Assembly (NCBI GenBank): GCA_943735955.1 | Contig: CALSEQ010000048.1 | Coordinates: 442,081-506,080 of the forward strand | Reading direction: 5' to 3' | Origin: Piscicola geometra | Lineage: Eukaryota > Annelida > Clitellata > Hirudinida > Piscicolidae | Length of the DNA stretch: 64,000 bases | Part shown: positions 50,280 to 64,000 of the stretch, one piece after another | How positions within the stretch are numbered: the first letter of the stretch is position 1 | How the letters are laid out: the number at the start of each line of letters is the position of its first letter | The notes under the pieces: generated by a model | The model's database searches: none | What the model was told of the DNA's origin: nothing | Seen by the model: only the letters and a program-made list of their open reading frames with translations | Program-made: the position numbers and the translations under genes

Positions 50280-50331
50280 TGTTGATAGCCTAGACGGCTG
50301 CTTTCTCTGTTTCCCTCGCCGGAAATTTTCC
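50280..50331 (+). repeat. J8, 52-bp spacer
   Basis: Full form, matching J1 by eye, between A8 and M8. Confidence 0.95.
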
Positions 50332-51172
50332 ATTATTGTTAATGTTTTTAACATTTTTTTCAAAGTTTTTACCATTCTTTTTAAAGTTTTTAACATTCTT
50401 TTTAAAGTTTTTAACATTCTTTTTAAAGTTTTTAACATTCTTTTTAAAGTTTTTAACAGTCTTTTTAAAGTTTTTAACATTCTTTTTGAAGTTTTTAACA
50501 TTCTTTTTAAAGTTTTTAACATTCTTTTTAAAGTTTTTAACATTCTTTTTAAAGTTTTTAACATTCTTTTCAAAGTTTTCAACATTTTTAAAAATGTTTT
50601 TAACATTCTTTTCAAAGTTTTTAACATTCTTTTTAAAGTTTTTAACATTCTTTTCAAAGTTTTTAACATTCTTTTTAAAGTTTTTAACATTCTTTTTGAA
50701 GTTTTTAACATTCTTTTCAAAGTTTTCAACATTCTTTTTAATGTTTTTAATATTCTTTTCAAAGTTTTAACATTCTTTCTAAAGTTTTTAACATTCTTTT
50801 TAAAGTTTTTAACATTCTTTTTAAAGTTTTTAACATTCTTTTTAAAGTTTTTAACATTCTTTTTAAAGTTTTTAACATTCTTTTTAAAGTTTTTAACATT
50901 CTTTTTAAAGTTTTTAACATTCTTTTTAAAGTTTTTAACATTCTTTTCAAAGTTTTCAACATTCTTTTTAATGTTTTTAACATTCTTTTCAAAGTTTTTA
51001 ACATTCTTTTTAAAGTTTTTAACATTCTTTTCAAAGTTTTTAACATTCTTTTCAAAGTTTTTAACATTCTTTTTAAAGTTTTTAACATTCTTTTTAAAGT
51101 TTTTAACATTCTTTTTAAAGTTTTTAACATTCTTTTCAAAGTTTTTAACATTCTTTTTAATGTTTTTAACAT
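50332..51172 (+). repeat. 21-bp minisatellite array M8 (841 bp)
   Basis: About 40 units with the common left signature, an ATTTTTAAAAATG unit near 50584, a TTTTTAATATTC unit near 50746 and the short GTTTTAACATTCTTTCT unit near 50764. It ends with an AATG unit at the CTCATG seam, two units short of the M2/M5/M6 ending. It has few homopolymer changes, unlike M6 and M7. Confidence 0.96.
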
Positions 51173-54100
51173 TCTCATGTTCATCTCGTGTTCATCTCGT
51201 GTTCATCTCGTGTTCATCTCGTGTTCATCTCGTGTTCATCTCGTGTTCATCTCGTGTTCATTTCGTGTTCATCTCGTGTTCATCTCGTGTTCATCTCGTG
51301 TTCATCTCGTGTTCATCTCGTGTTCATCTCGTGTTCATCTCGTGTTCATCTCGTGTTCATCTCGTGTTCATCTCGTGTTCATCTCGTGTTCATCTCGTGT
51401 TCATCTCGTGTTCATCTCGTGTTCATCTCGTGTTCATCTCGTGTTCATCTCGTGTTCATCTCGTGTTCATCTCGTGTTCATCTCGTGTTCATCTCGTGTT
51501 CATCTCGTGTTCATCTCGTGTTCATCTCGTGTTCATCTCGTGTTCATCTCGTGTTCATCTCGTGTTCATCTCGTGTTCATCTCGTGTTCATCTCGTGTTC
51601 ATCTCGTGTTCATCTCGTGTTCATCTCGTGTTCATCTCGTGTTCATCTCGTGTTCATCTCGTGTTCATCTCGTGTTCATCTCGTGTTCATCTCGTGTTCA
51701 TCTCGTGTTCATCTCGTGTTCATCTCGTGTTCATCTCGTGTTCATCTCGTGTTCATCTCGTGTTCATCTCGTGTTCATCTCGTGTTCATCTCGTGTTCAT
51801 CTCGTGTTCATCTCGTGTTCATCTCGTGTTCATCTCGTGTTCATCTCGTGTTCATCTCGTGTTCATCTCGTGTTCATCTCGTGTTCATCTCGTGTTCATC
51901 TCGTGTTCATCTCGTGTTCATCTCGTGTTCATCTCGTGTTCATCTCGTGTTCATCTCGTGTTCATCTCGTGTTCATCTCGTGTTCATCTCGTGTTCATCT
52001 CGTGTTCATCTCGTGTTCATCTCGTGTTCATCTCGTGTTCATCTCGTGTTCATCTCGTGTTCATCTCGTGTTCATCTCGTGTTCATCTCGTGTTCATCTC
52101 GTGTTCATCTCGTGTTCATCTCGTGTTCATCTCGTGTTCATCTCGTGTTCATCTCGTGTTCATCTCGTGTTCATCTCGTGTTCATCTCGTGTTCATCTCG
52201 TGTTCATCTCGTGTTCATCTCGTGTTCATCTCGTGTTCATCTCGTGTTCATCTCGTGTTCATCTCGTGTTCATCTCGTGTTCATCTCGTGTTCATCTCGT
52301 GTTCATCTCGTGTTCATCTCGTGTTCATCTCGTGTTCATCTCGTGTTCATCTCGTGTTCATCTCGTGTTCATCTCGTGTTCATCTCGTGTTCATCTCGTG
52401 TTCATCTCGTGTTCATCTCGTGTTCATCTCGTGTTCATCTCGTGTTCATCTCGTGTTCATCTCGTGTTCATCTCGTGTTCATCTCGTGTTCATCTCGTGT
52501 TCATCTCGTGTTCATCTCGTGTTCATCTCGTGTTCATCTCGTGTTCATCTCGTGTTCATCTCGTGTTCATCTCGTGTTCATCTCGTGTTCATCTCGTGTT
52601 CATCTCGTGTTCATCTCGTGTTCATCTCGTGTTCATCTCGTGTTCATCTCGTGTTCATCTCGTGTTCATCTCGTGTTCATCTCGTGTTCATCTCGTGTTC
52701 ATCTCGTGTTCATCTCGTGTTCATCTCGTGTTCATCTCGTGTTCATCTCGTGTTCATCTCGTGTTCATCTCGTGTTCATCTCGTGTTCATCTCGTGTTCA
52801 TCTCGTGTTCATCTCGTGTTCATCTCGTGTTCATCTCGTGTTCATCTCGTGTTCATCTCGTGTTCATCTCGTGTTCATCTCGTGTTCATCTCGTGTTCAT
52901 CTCGTGTTCATCTCGTGTTCATCTCGTGTTCATCTCGTGTTCATCTCGTGTTCATCTCGTGTTCATCTCGTGTTCATCTCGTGTTCATCTCGTGTTCATC
53001 TCGTGTTCATCTCGTGTTCATCTCGTGTTCATCTCGTGTTCATCTCGTGTTCATCTCGTGTTCATCTCGTGTTCATCTCGTGTTCATCTCGTGTTCATCT
53101 CGTGTTCATCTCGTGTTCATCTCGTGTTCATCTCGTGTTCATCTCGTGTTCATCTCGTGTTCATCTCGTGTTCATCTCGTGTTCATCTCGTGTTCATCTC
53201 GTGTTCATCTCGTGTTCATCTCGTGTTCATCTCGTGTTCATCTCGTGTTCATCTCGTGTTCATCTCGTGTTCATCTCGTGTTCATCTCGTGTTCATCTCG
53301 TGTTCATCTCGTGTTCATCTCGTGTTCATCTCGTGTTCATCTCGTGTTCATCTCGTGTTCATCTCGTGTTCATCTCGTGTTCATCTCGTGTTCATCTCGT
53401 GTTCATCTCGTGTTCATCTCGTGTTCATCTCGTGTTCATCTCGTGTTCATCTCGTGTTCATCTCGTGTTCATCTCGTGTTCATCTCGTGTTCATCTCGTG
53501 TTCATCTCGTGTTCATCTCGTGTTCATCTCGTGTTCATCTCGTGTTCATCTCGTGTTCATCTCGTGTTCATCTCGTGTTCATCTCGTGTTCATCTCGTGT
53601 TCATCTCGTGTTCATCTCGTGTTCATCTCGTGTTCATCTCGTGTTCATCTCGTGTTCATCTCGTGTTCATCTCGTGTTCATCTCGTGTTCATCTCGTGTT
53701 CATCTCGTGTTCATCTCGTGTTCATCTCGTGTTCATCTCGTGTTCATCTCGTGTTCATCTCGTGTTCATCTCGTGTTCATCTCGTGTTCATCTCGTGTTC
53801 ATCTCGTGTTCATCTCGTGTTCATCTCGTGTTCATCTCGTGTTCATCTCGTGTTCATCTCGTGTTCATCTCGTGTTCATCTCGTGTTCATCTCGTGTTCA
53901 TCTCGTGTTCATCTCGTGTTCATCTCGTGTTCATCTCGTGTTCATCTCGTGTTCATCTCGTGTTCATCTCGTGTTCATCTCGTGTTCATCTCGTGTTCAT
54001 CTCGTGTTCATCTCGTGTTCATCTCGTGTTCATCTCGTGTTCATCTCGTGTTCATCTCGTGTTCATCTCGTGTTCATCTCGTGTTCATCTCGTGTTCATC

Positions 54101-57100
54101 TCGTGTTCATCTCGTGTTCATCTCGTGTTCATCTCGTGTTCATCTCGTGTTCATCTCGTGTTCATCTCGTGTTCATCTCGTGTTCATCTCGTGTTCATCT
54201 CGTGTTCATCTCGTGTTCATCTCGTGTTCATCTCGTGTTCATCTCGTGTTCATCTCGTGTTCATCTCGTGTTCATCTCGTGTTCATCTCGTGTTCATCTC
54301 GTGTTCATCTCGTGTTCATCTCGTGTTCATCTCGTGTTCATCTCGTGTTCATCTCGTGTTCATCTCGTGTTCATCTCGTGTTCATCTCGTGTTCATCTCG
54401 TGTTCATCTCGTGTTCATCTCGTGTTCATCTCGTGTTCATCTCGTGTTCATCTCGTGTTCATCTCGTGTTCATCTCGTGTTCATCTCGTGTTCATCTCGT
54501 GTTCATCTCGTGTTCATCTCGTGTTCATCTCGTGTTCATCTCGTGTTCATCTCGTGTTCATCTCGTGTTCATCTCGTGTTCATCTCGTGTTCATCTCGTG
54601 TTCATCTCGTGTTCATCTCGTGTTCATCTCGTGTTCATCTCGTGTTCATCTCGTGTTCATCTCGTGTTCATCTCGTGTTCATCTCGTGTTCATCTCGTGT
54701 TCATCTCGTGTTCATCTCGTGTTCATCTCGTGTTCATCTCGTGTTCATCTCGTGTTCATCTCGTGTTCATCTCGTGTTCATCTCGTGTTCATCTCGTGTT
54801 CATCTCGTGTTCATCTCGTGTTCATCTCGTGTTCATCTCGTGTTCATCTCGTGTTCATCTCGTGTTCATCTCGTGTTCATCTCGTGTTCATCTCGTGTTC
54901 ATCTCGTGTTCATCTCGTGTTCATCTCGTGTTCATCTCGTGTTCATCTCGTGTTCATCTCGTGTTCATCTCGTGTTCATCTCGTGTTCATCTCGTGTTCA
55001 TCTCGTGTTCATCTCGTGTTCATCTCGTGTTCATCTCGTGTTCATCTCGTGTTCATCTCGTGTTCATCTCGTGTTCATCTCGTGTTCATCTCGTGTTCAT
55101 CTCGTGTTCATCTCGTGTTCATCTCGTGTTCATCTCGTGTTCATCTCGTGTTCATCTCGTGTTCATCTCGTGTTCATCTCGTGTTCATCTCGTGTTCATC
55201 TCGTGTTCATCTCGTGTTCATCTCGTGTTCATCTCGTGTTCATCTCGTGTTCATCTCGTGTTCATCTCGTGTTCATCTCGTGTTCATCTCGTGTTCATCT
55301 CGTGTTCATCTCGTGTTCATCTCGTGTTCATCTCGTGTTCATCTCGTGTTCATCTCGTGTTCATCTCGTGTTCATCTCGTGTTCATCTCGTGTTCATCTC
55401 GTGTTCATCTCGTGTTCATCTCGTGTTCATCTCGTGTTCATCTCGTGTTCATCTCGTGTTCATCTCGTGTTCATCTCGTGTTCATCTCGTGTTCATCTCG
55501 TGTTCATCTCGTGTTCATCTCGTGTTCATCTCGTGTTCATCTCGTGTTCATCTCGTGTTCATCTCGTGTTCATCTCGTGTTCATCTCGTGTTCATCTCGT
55601 GTTCATCTCGTGTTCATCTCGTGTTCATCTCGTGTTCATCTCGTGTTCATCTCGTGTTCATCTCGTGTTCATCTCGTGTTCATCTCGTGTTCATCTCGTG
55701 TTCATCTCGTGTTCATCTCGTGTTCATCTCGTGTTCATCTCGTGTTCATCTCGTGTTCATCTCGTGTTCATCTCGTGTTCATCTCGTGTTCATCTCGTGT
55801 TCATCTCGTGTTCATCTCGTGTTCATCTCGTGTTCATCTCGTGTTCATCTCGTGTTCATCTCGTGTTCATCTCGTGTTCATCTCGTGTTCATCTCGTGTT
55901 CATCTCGTGTTCATCTCGTGTTCATCTCGTGTTCATCTCGTGTTCATCTCGTGTTCATCTCGTGTTCATCTCGTGTTCATCTCGTGTTCATCTCGTGTTC
56001 ATCTCGTGTTCATCTCGTGTTCATCTCGTGTTCATCTCGTGTTCATCTCGTGTTCATCTCGTGTTCATCTCGTGTTCATCTCGTGTTCATCTCGTGTTCA
56101 TCTCGTGTTCATCTCGTGTTCATCTCGTGTTCATCTCGTGTTCATCTCGTGTTCATCTCGTGTTCATCTCGTGTTCATCTCGTGTTCATCTCGTGTTCAT
56201 CTCGTGTTCATCTCGTGTTCATCTCGTGTTCATCTCGTGTTCATCTCGTGTTCATCTCGTGTTCATCTCGTGTTCATCTCGTGTTCATCTCGTGTTCATC
56301 TCGTGTTCATCTCGTGTTCATCTCGTGTTCATCTCGTGTTCATCTCGTGTTCATCTCGTGTTCATCTCGTGTTCATCTCGTGTTCATCTCGTGTTCATCT
56401 CGTGTTCATCTCGTGTTCATCTCGTGTTCATCTCGTGTTCATCTCGTGTTCATCTCGTGTTCATCTCGTGTTCATCTCGTGTTCATCTCGTGTTCATCTC
56501 GTGTTCATCTCGTGTTCATCTCGTGTTCATCTCGTGTTCATCTCGTGTTCATCTCGTGTTCATCTCGTGTTCATCTCGTGTTCATCTCGTGTTCATCTCG
56601 TGTTCATCTCGTGTTCATCTCGTGTTCATCTCGTGTTCATCTCGTGTTCATCTCGTGTTCATCTCGTGTTCATCTCGTGTTCATCTCGTGTTCATCTCGT
56701 GTTCATCTCGTGTTCATCTCGTGTTCATCTCGTGTTCATCTCGTGTTCATCTCGTGTTCATCTCGTGTTCATCTCGTGTTCATCTCGTGTTCATCTCGTG
56801 TTCATCTCGTGTTCATCTCGTGTTCATCTCGTGTTCATCTCGTGTTCATCTCGTGTTCATCTCGTGTTCATCTCGTGTTCATCTCGTGTTCATCTCGTGT
56901 TCATCTCGTGTTCATCTCGTGTTCATCTCGTGTTCATCTCGTGTTCATCTCGTGTTCATCTCGTGTTCATCTCGTGTTCATCTCGTGTTCATCTCGTGTT
57001 CATCTCGTGTTCATCTCGTGTTCATCTCGTGTTCATCTCGTGTTCATCTCGTGTTCATCTCGTGTTCATCTCGTGTTCATCTCGTGTTCATCTCGTGTTC

Positions 57101-60100
57101 ATCTCGTGTTCATCTCGTGTTCATCTCGTGTTCATCTCGTGTTCATCTCGTGTTCATCTCGTGTTCATCTCGTGTTCATCTCGTGTTCATCTCGTGTTCA
57201 TCTCGTGTTCATCTCGTGTTCATCTCGTGTTCATCTCGTGTTCATCTCGTGTTCATCTCGTGTTCATCTCGTGTTCATCTCGTGTTCATCTCGTGTTCAT
57301 CTCGTGTTCATCTCGTGTTCATCTCGTGTTCATCTCGTGTTCATCTCGTGTTCATCTCGTGTTCATCTCGTGTTCATCTCGTGTTCATCTCGTGTTCATC
57401 TCGTGTTCATCTCGTGTTCATCTCGTGTTCATCTCGTGTTCATCTCGTGTTCATCTCGTGTTCATCTCGTGTTCATCTCGTGTTCATCTCGTGTTCATCT
57501 CGTGTTCATCTCGTGTTCATCTCGTGTTCATCTCGTGTTCATCTCGTGTTCATCTCGTGTTCATCTCGTGTTCATCTCGTGTTCATCTCGTGTTCATCTC
57601 GTGTTCATCTCGTGTTCATCTCGTGTTCATCTCGTGTTCATCTCGTGTTCATCTCGTGTTCATCTCGTGTTCATCTCGTGTTCATCTCGTGTTCATCTCG
57701 TGTTCATCTCGTGTTCATCTCGTGTTCATCTCGTGTTCATCTCGTGTTCATCTCGTGTTCATCTCGTGTTCATCTCGTGTTCATCTCGTGTTCATCTCGT
57801 GTTCATCTCGTGTTCATCTCGTGTTCATCTCGTGTTCATCTCGTGTTCATCTCGTGTTCATCTCGTGTTCATCTCGTGTTCATCTCGTGTTCATCTCGTG
57901 TTCATCTCGTGTTCATCTCGTGTTCATCTCGTGTTCATCTCGTGTTCATCTCGTGTTCATCTCGTGTTCATCTCGTGTTCATCTCGTGTTCATCTCGTGT
58001 TCATCTCGTGTTCATCTCGTGTTCATCTCGTGTTCATCTCGTGTTCATCTCGTGTTCATCTCGTGTTCATCTCGTGTTCATCTCGTGTTCATCTCGTGTT
58101 CATCTCGTGTTCATCTCGTGTTCATCTCGTGTTCATCTCGTGTTCATCTCGTGTTCATCTCGTGTTCATCTCGTGTTCATCTCGTGTTCATCTCGTGTTC
58201 ATCTCGTGTTCATCTCGTGTTCATCTCGTGTTCATCTCGTGTTCATCTCGTGTTCATCTCGTGTTCATCTCGTGTTCATCTCGTGTTCATCTCGTGTTCA
58301 TCTCGTGTTCATCTCGTGTTCATCTCGTGTTCATCTCGTGTTCATCTCGTGTTCATCTCGTGTTCATCTCGTGTTCATCTCGTGTTCATCTCGTGTTCAT
58401 CTCGTGTTCATCTCGTGTTCATCTCGTGTTCATCTCGTGTTCATCTCGTGTTCATCTCGTGTTCATCTCGTGTTCATCTCGTGTTCATCTCGTGTTCATC
58501 TCGTGTTCATCTCGTGTTCATCTCGTGTTCATCTCGTGTTCATCTCGTGTTCATCTCGTGTTCATCTCGTGTTCATCTCGTGTTCATCTCGTGTTCATCT
58601 CGTGTTCATCTCGTGTTCATCTCGTGTTCATCTCGTGTTCATCTCGTGTTCATCTCGTGTTCATCTCGTGTTCATCTCGTGTTCATCTCGTGTTCATCTC
58701 GTGTTCATCTCGTGTTCATCTCGTGTTCATCTCGTGTTCATCTCGTGTTCATCTCGTGTTCATCTCGTGTTCATCTCGTGTTCATCTCGTGTTCATCTCG
58801 TGTTCATCTCGTGTTCATCTCGTGTTCATCTCGTGTTCATCTCGTGTTCATCTCGTGTTCATCTCGTGTTCATCTCGTGTTCATCTCGTGTTCATCTCGT
58901 GTTCATCTCGTGTTCATCTCGTGTTCATCTCGTGTTCATCTCGTGTTCATCTCGTGTTCATCTCGTGTTCATCTCGTGTTCATCTCGTGTTCATCTCGTG
59001 TTCATCTCGTGTTCATCTCGTGTTCATCTCGTGTTCATCTCGTGTTCATCTCGTGTTCATCTCGTGTTCATCTCGTGTTCATCTCGTGTTCATCTCGTGT
59101 TCATCTCGTGTTCATCTCGTGTTCATCTCGTGTTCATCTCGTGTTCATCTCGTGTTCATCTCGTGTTCATCTCGTGTTCATCTCGTGTTCATCTCGTGTT
59201 CATCTCGTGTTCATCTCGTGTTCATCTCGTGTTCATCTCGTGTTCATCTCGTGTTCATCTCGTGTTCATCTCGTGTTCATCTCGTGTTCATCTCGTGTTC
59301 ATCTCGTGTTCATCTCGTGTTCATCTCGTGTTCATCTCGTGTTCATCTCGTGTTCATCTCGTGTTCATCTCGTGTTCATCTCGTGTTCATCTCGTGTTCA
59401 TCTCGTGTTCATCTCGTGTTCATCTCGTGTTCATCTCGTGTTCATCTCGTGTTCATCTCGTGTTCATCTCGTGTTCATCTCGTGTTCATCTCGTGTTCAT
59501 CTCGTGTTCATCTCGTGTTCATCTCGTGTTCATCTCGTGTTCATCTCGTGTTCATCTCGTGTTCATCTCGTGTTCATCTCGTGTTCATCTCGTGTTCATC
59601 TCGTGTTCATCTCGTGTTCATCTCGTGTTCATCTCGTGTTCATCTCGTGTTCATCTCGTGTTCATCTCGTGTTCATCTCGTGTTCATCTCGTGTTCATCT
59701 CGTGTTCATCTCGTGTTCATCTCGTGTTCATCTCGTGTTCATCTCGTGTTCATCTCGTGTTCATCTCGTGTTCATCTCGTGTTCATCTCGTGTTCATCTC
59801 GTGTTCATCTCGTGTTCATCTCGTGTTCATCTCGTGTTCATCTCGTGTTCATCTCGTGTTCATCTCGTGTTCATCTCGTGTTCATCTCGTGTTCATCTCG
59901 TGTTCATCTCGTGTTCATCTCGTGTTCATCTCGTGTTCATCTCGTGTTCATCTCGTGTTCATCTCGTGTTCATCTCGTGTTCATCTCGTGTTCATCTCGT
60001 GTTCATCTCGTGTTCATCTCGTGTTCATCTCGTGTTCATCTCGTGTTCATCTCGTGTTCATCTCGTGTTCATCTCGTGTTCATCGTCTCGTGTTCATCTC

Positions 60101-63100
60101 GTGTTCATCTCGTGTTCATCTCGTGTTCATCTCGTGTTCATCTCGTGTTCATCTCGTGTTCATCTCGTGTTCATCTCGTGTTCATCTCGTGTTCATCTCG
60201 TGTTCATCTCGTGTTCATCTCGTGTTCATCTCGTGTTCATCTCGTGTTCATCTCGTGTTCATCTCGTGTTCATCTCGTGTTCATCTCGTGTTCATCTCGT
60301 GTTCATCTCGTGTTCATCTCGTGTTCATCTCGTGTTCATCTCGTGTTCATCTCGTGTTCATCTCGTGTTCATCTCGTGTTCATCTCGTGTTCATCTCGTG
60401 TTCATCTCGTGTTCATCTCGTGTTCATCTCGTGTTCATCTCGTGTTCATCTCGTGTTCATCTCGTGTTCATCTCGTGTTCATCTCGTGTTCATCTCGTGT
60501 TCATCTCGTGTTCATCTCGTGTTCATCTCGTGTTCATCTCGTGTTCATCTCGTGTTCATCTCGTGTTCATCTCGTGTTCATCTCGTGTTCATCTCGTGTT
60601 CATCTCGTGTTCATCTCGTGTTCATCTCGTGTTCATCTCGTGTTCATCTCGTGTTCATCTCGTGTTCATCTCGTGTTCATCTCGTGTTCATCTCGTGTTC
60701 ATCTCGTGTTCATCTCGTGTTCATCTCGTGTTCATCTCGTGTTCATCTCGTGTTCATCTCGTGTTCATCTCGTGTTCATCTCGTGTTCATCTCGTGTTCA
60801 TCTCGTGTTCATCTCGTGTTCATCTCGTGTTCATCTCGTGTTCATCTCGTGTTCATCTCGTGTTCATCTCGTGTTCATCTCGTGTTCATCTCGTGTTCAT
60901 CTCGTGTTCATCTCGTGTTCATCTCGTGTTCATCTCGTGTTCATCTCGTGTTCATCTCGTGTTCATCTCGTGTTCATCTCGTGTTCATCTCGTGTTCATC
61001 TCGTGTTCATCTCGTGTTCATCTCGTGTTCATCTCGTGTTCATCTCGTGTTCATCTCGTGTTCATCTCGTGTTCATCTCGTGTTCATCTCGTGTTCATCT
61101 CGTGTTCATCTCGTGTTCATCTCGTGTTCATCTCGTGTTCATCTCGTGTTCATCTCGTGTTCATCTCGTGTTCATCTCGTGTTCATCTCGTGTTCATCTC
61201 GTGTTCATCTCGTGTTCATCTCGTGTTCATCTCGTGTTCATCTCGTGTTCATCTCGTGTTCATCTCGTGTTCATCTCGTGTTCATCTCGTGTTCATCTCG
61301 TGTTCATCTCGTGTTCATCTCGTGTTCATCTCGTGTTCATCTCGTGTTCATCTCGTGTTCATCTCGTGTTCATCTCGTGTTCATCTCGTGTTCATCTCGT
61401 GTTCATCTCGTGTTCATCTCGTGTTCATCTCGTGTTCATCTCGTGTTCATCTCGTGTTCATCTCGTGTTCATCTCGTGTTCATCTCGTGTTCATCTCGTG
61501 TTCATCTCGTGTTCATCTCGTGTTCATCTCGTGTTCATCTCGTGTTCATCTCGTGTTCATCTCGTGTTCATCTCGTGTTCATCTCGTGTTCATCTCGTGT
61601 TCATCTCGTGTTCATCTCGTGTTCATCTCGTGTTCATCTCGTGTTCATCTCGTGTTCATCTCGTGTTCATCTCGTGTTCATCTCGTGTTCATCTCGTGTT
61701 CATCTCGTGTTCATCTCGTGTTCATCTCGTGTTCATCTCGTGTTCATCTCGTGTTCATCTCGTGTTCATCTCGTGTTCATCTCGTGTTCATCTCGTGTTC
61801 ATCTCGTGTTCATCTCGTGTTCATCTCGTGTTCATCTCGTGTTCATCTCGTGTTCATCTCGTGTTCATCTCGTGTTCATCTCGTGTTCATCTCGTGTTCA
61901 TCTCGTGTTCATCTCGTGTTCATCTCGTGTTCATCTCGTGTTCATCTCGTGTTCATCTCGTGTTCATCTCGTGTTCATCTCGTGTTCATCTCGTGTTCAT
62001 CTCGTGTTCATCTCGTGTTCATCTCGTGTTCATCTCGTGTTCATCTCGTGTTCATCTCGTGTTCATCTCGTGTTCATCTCGTGTTCATCTCGTGTTCATC
62101 TCGTGTTCATCTCGTGTTCATCTCGTGTTCATCTCGTGTTCATCTCGTGTTCATCTCGTGTTCATCTCGTGTTCATCTCGTGTTCATCTCGTGTTCATCT
62201 CGTGTTCATCTCGTGTTCATCTCGTGTTCATCTCGTGTTCATCTCGTGTTCATCTCGTGTTCATCTCGTGTTCATCTCGTGTTCATCTCGTGTTCATCTC
62301 GTGTTCATCTCGTGTTCATCTCGTGTTCATCTCGTGTTCATCTCGTGTTCATCTCGTGTTCATCTCGTGTTCATCTCGTGTTCATCTCGTGTTCATCTCG
62401 TGTTCATCTCGTGTTCATCTCGTGTTCATCTCGTGTTCATCTCGTGTTCATCTCGTGTTCATCTCGTGTTCATCTCGTGTTCATCTCGTGTTCATCTCGT
62501 GTTCATCTCGTGTTCATCTCGTGTTCATCTCGTGTTCATCTCGTGTTCATCTCGTGTTCATCTCGTGTTCATCTCGTGTTCATCTCGTGTTCATCTCGTG
62601 TTCATCTCGTGTTCATCTCGTGTTCATCTCGTGTTCATCTCGTGTTCATCTCGTGTTCATCTCGTGTTCATCTCGTGTTCATCTCGTGTTCATCTCGTGT
62701 TCATCTCGTGTTCATCTCGTGTTCATCTCGTGTTCATCTCGTGTTCATCTCGTGTTCATCTCGTGTTCATCTCGTGTTCATCTCGTGTTCATCTCGTGTT
62801 CATCTCGTGTTCATCTCGTGTTCATCTCGTGTTCATCTCGTGTTCATCTCGTGTTCATCTCGTGTTCATCTCGTGTTCATCTCGTGTTCATCTCGTGTTC
62901 ATCTCGTGTTCATCTCGTGTTCATCTCGTGTTCATCTCGTGTTCATCTCGTGTTCATCTCGTGTTCATCTCGTGTTCATCTCGTGTTCATCTCGTGTTCA
63001 TCTCGTGTTCATCTCGTGTTCATCTCGTGTTCATCTCGTGTTCATCTCGTGTTCATCTCGTGTTCATCTCGTGTTCATCTCGTGTTCATCTCGTGTTCAT

Positions 63101-64000
63101 CTCGTGTTCATCTCGTGTTCATCTCGTGTTCATCTCGTGTTCATCTCGTGTTCATCTCGTGTTCATCTCGTGTTCATCTCGTGTTCATCTCGTGTTCATC
63201 TCGTGTTCATCTCGTGTTCATCTCGTGTTCATCTCGTGTTCATCTCGTGTTCATCTCGTGTTCATCTCGTGTTCATCTCGTGTTCATCTCGTGTTCATCT
63301 CGTGTTCATCTCGTGTTCATCTCGTGTTCATCTCGTGTTCATCTCGTGTTCATCTCGTGTTCATCTCGTGTTCATCTCGTGTTCATCTCGTGTTCATCTC
63401 GTGTTCATCTCGTGTTCATCTCGTGTTCATCTCGTGTTCATCTCGTGTTCATCTCGTGTTCATCTCGTGTTCATCTCGTGTTCATCTCGTGTTCATCTCG
63501 TGTTCATCTCGTGTTCATCTCGTGTTCATCTCGTGTTCATCTCGTGTTCATCTCGTGTTCATCTCGTGTTCATCTCGTGTTCATCTCGTGTTCATCTCGT
63601 GTTCATCTCGTGTTCATCTCGTGTTCATCTCGTGTTCATCTCGTGTTCATCTCGTGTTCATCTCGTGTTCATCTCGTGTTCATCTCGTGTTCATCTCGTG
63701 TTCATCTCGTGTTCATCTCGTGTTCATCTCGTGTTCATCTCGTGTTCATCTCGTGTTCATCTCGTGTTCATCTCGTGTTCATCTCGTGTTCATCTCGTGT
63801 TCATCTCGTGTTCATCTCGTGTTCATCTCGTGTTCATCTCGTGTTCATCTCGTGTTCATCTCGTGTTCATCTCGTGTTCATCTCGTGTTCATCTCGTGTT
63901 CATCTCGTGTTCATCTCGTGTTCATCTCGTGTTCATCTCGTGTTCATCTCGTGTTCATCTCGTGTTCATCTCGTGTTCATCTCGTGTTCATCTCGTGTTC
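51173..64000 (+). repeat. 11-bp satellite array A9 (at least 12.8 kb, open at right)
   Basis: About 1,166 units to the window edge. The first unit is TCTCATGTTCA and a TTTCG variant lies 8 units in (51261). From there to 60082 is 802 units without visible change. TCG is inserted at 60083-60085, after which about 356 further clean units run to the window end. Confidence 0.98.

Noticed and set aside
1..64000. CRISPR array
   Set aside because: Units are contiguous with no unique spacers between them, and no cas gene is present.

Overview
The window contains no gene I can support. It is satellite DNA built from three components that always occur in the same order and orientation: (A) head-to-tail arrays of an 11-bp unit, TCTCGTGTTCA (nine blocks, about 51 kb, roughly 80% of the window); (J) a 52-bp non-repetitive spacer that starts TGTTGATAGCC and ends CCGGAAATTTTCC (eight copies); and (M) arrays of an AT-rich 21-bp unit, TTTTTAACATTC followed by TTTTTAAAG (eight blocks, about 11.9 kb). 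The cycle is A-J-M-A-J-M from left to right, with no inversion anywhere.

Layout: A1 1-564, J1, M1 617-1373; A2 1374-14029 (12.7 kb), J2, M2 14082-14672; A3 14673-15259, J3, M3 15312-15860; A4 15861-26087 (10.2 kb), J4 plus a 595-bp single-copy segment (26140-26734), M4 26735-33460 (6.7 kb, with internal higher-order repeats); A5 33461-35769, J5, M5; A6 36412-37365, J6, M6; A7 38361-38969, J7, M7; A8 39970-50279 (10.3 kb), J8, M8; A9 51173-64000, open at the right edge. The window begins and ends inside 11-bp arrays, so the satellite domain extends beyond both ends.

The most informative place is 26088-26900. Seven of the eight J spacers run straight into a 21-mer array that begins in the middle of a unit. 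The eighth (J4) instead continues into 595 bp of ordinary-looking sequence and about 133 bp of 21-mers before reaching that same mid-unit point. J4 therefore looks like the undeleted form. The other seven look like descendants of one molecule that lost 728 bp and was then amplified together with its flanking arrays.

The organism must be a eukaryote with large satellite domains. A plant is plausible: tandem arrays carried beside the 3' end of LTR retrotransposons are a known source of plant satellites, for example Ogre/Tat elements in legumes. Nothing here identifies a species or proves a retrotransposon origin. The long open frames in these arrays follow from stop-free repeat units and should not be annotated as proteins. 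Several arrays are perfect over hundreds of units, while indels concentrate at 1.5-2.9 kb and 31.4-40.2 kb. This could be real satellite biology (homogenised cores, decaying edges) or an assembly and consensus effect.
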